From: Bacteroidales bacterium | Lineage (GTDB): Bacteria; Bacteroidota; Bacteroidia; Bacteroidales; DYOH01 | NCBI GenBank assembly: GCA_030632545.1 | Contig: DAOVUO010000238.1 | Location: 1-5,220, forward strand | Reading direction: 5' to 3' | Length of the DNA: 5,220 bases | Made by a program: the position numbers and the translations under genes | The notes under the pieces: generated by a model | Seen by the model: the letters and a program-made list of their open reading frames with translations, nothing else | What the model was told of the DNA's origin: nothing | Databases searched by the model: none | Shown: piece after piece, positions 5,175 to 5,220 of the stretch | How positions within the stretch are numbered: position 1 is the first letter of the stretch | How the letters are laid out: each line of letters opens with the position of its first letter

Positions 5175-5220
5175 ATGAACTTTGACAAAGTTCTTGTTAT
5201 TGTTTACAATTACAAAAATG
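5175..5220 (+). CDS. Probable start of a plus-strand gene, cut by the right edge; product unassigned
   Basis: The ATG at 5175 opens a frame that continues to the window edge (15 codons, MNFDKVLVIVYNYKN). An in-frame TAA at 5163-5165 makes this ATG the first possible start. The bases before it (TTTTAAAAATG) match the T/A-rich, Shine-Dalgarno-free context of the other starts here. The residues suggest a charged N-terminus leading into a buried beta strand (VLVIVYNY), as in many Rossmann-like enzymes including family 2 glycosyltransferases, but 15 residues cannot identify a family. The first codons lie within a 15-bp dyad. Confidence 0.45.
   Translation, partial: MNFDKVLVIVYNYKN
5178..5192. promoter_or_regulatory. 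Dyad, copy 2: AACTTTGACAAAGTT, just inside the partial gene
   Basis: The dyad matches copy 1 at 13 of 15 positions, starting 68 bases further on. With the G of the start codon and the following C, the stem extends to 7 bp (GAACTTT / AAAGTTC, 5177-5193). In RNA this hairpin would lie on the first codons and could hinder ribosome entry; in DNA it could be a second operator half of a pair. Since the bases also code for protein, chance cannot be excluded. Confidence 0.35.

Overview
The window is strongly AT-rich and looks like chromosomal DNA of a Bacteroidota (Bacteroidetes) member. Four signs support this. A -7 box of the phylum's type (TAnnTTTG) lies before the sigma-factor gene. No start codon is preceded by a Shine-Dalgarno sequence; the upstream bases are runs of T and A. 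The sigma and anti-sigma pair is of the type common in that phylum. The secreted SUMF1-type protein at the left edge has an N-terminal domain familiar from Bacteroidota. The genus cannot be told from the sequence.

Layout. Bases 1-755 (minus strand) hold the first 251 codons of an exported protein with a SUMF1 / formylglycine-generating-enzyme-like domain; the gene runs off the left edge. A 67-base divergent spacer carries a plus-strand -7 box and a 12-bp palindrome. Bases 823-4063 (plus strand) hold four tightly packed genes, probably one operon: an ECF-like sigma factor, a membrane-anchored zinc-finger anti-sigma-like protein with a TPR-like C-terminus, a 153-residue protein that looks like a degenerate RuvC / RNase H-fold protein, and a soluble Ser/Thr protein kinase with an extra C-terminal domain. 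A stand-alone response-regulator receiver domain (4060-4428, minus strand) converges on the kinase, and the two stop codons overlap.

From 4429 to 5174 there is no convincing gene. This stretch holds a possible leftward promoter for the receiver gene, a tandem array of 43-bp repeats (4561-4760) that does not keep a reading frame, two terminator-like inverted repeats facing left, a CCCGA/TCGGG hairpin, and two near-identical 15-bp dyads 68 bp apart. The second dyad begins within one base of the end of a start codon at 5175 that probably opens another plus-strand gene, cut by the right edge.

How the genes may work together (inference). The sigma factor and its zinc-finger partner form a sense-and-release switch across the inner membrane. 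Because the RuvC-like protein and the kinase follow with gaps of 19 and 26 bases, they are either outputs of that switch or its further regulators. The RuvC-like/kinase pair under its own sigma/anti-sigma control is the least familiar unit here and the best candidate for an undescribed signalling or conflict module.
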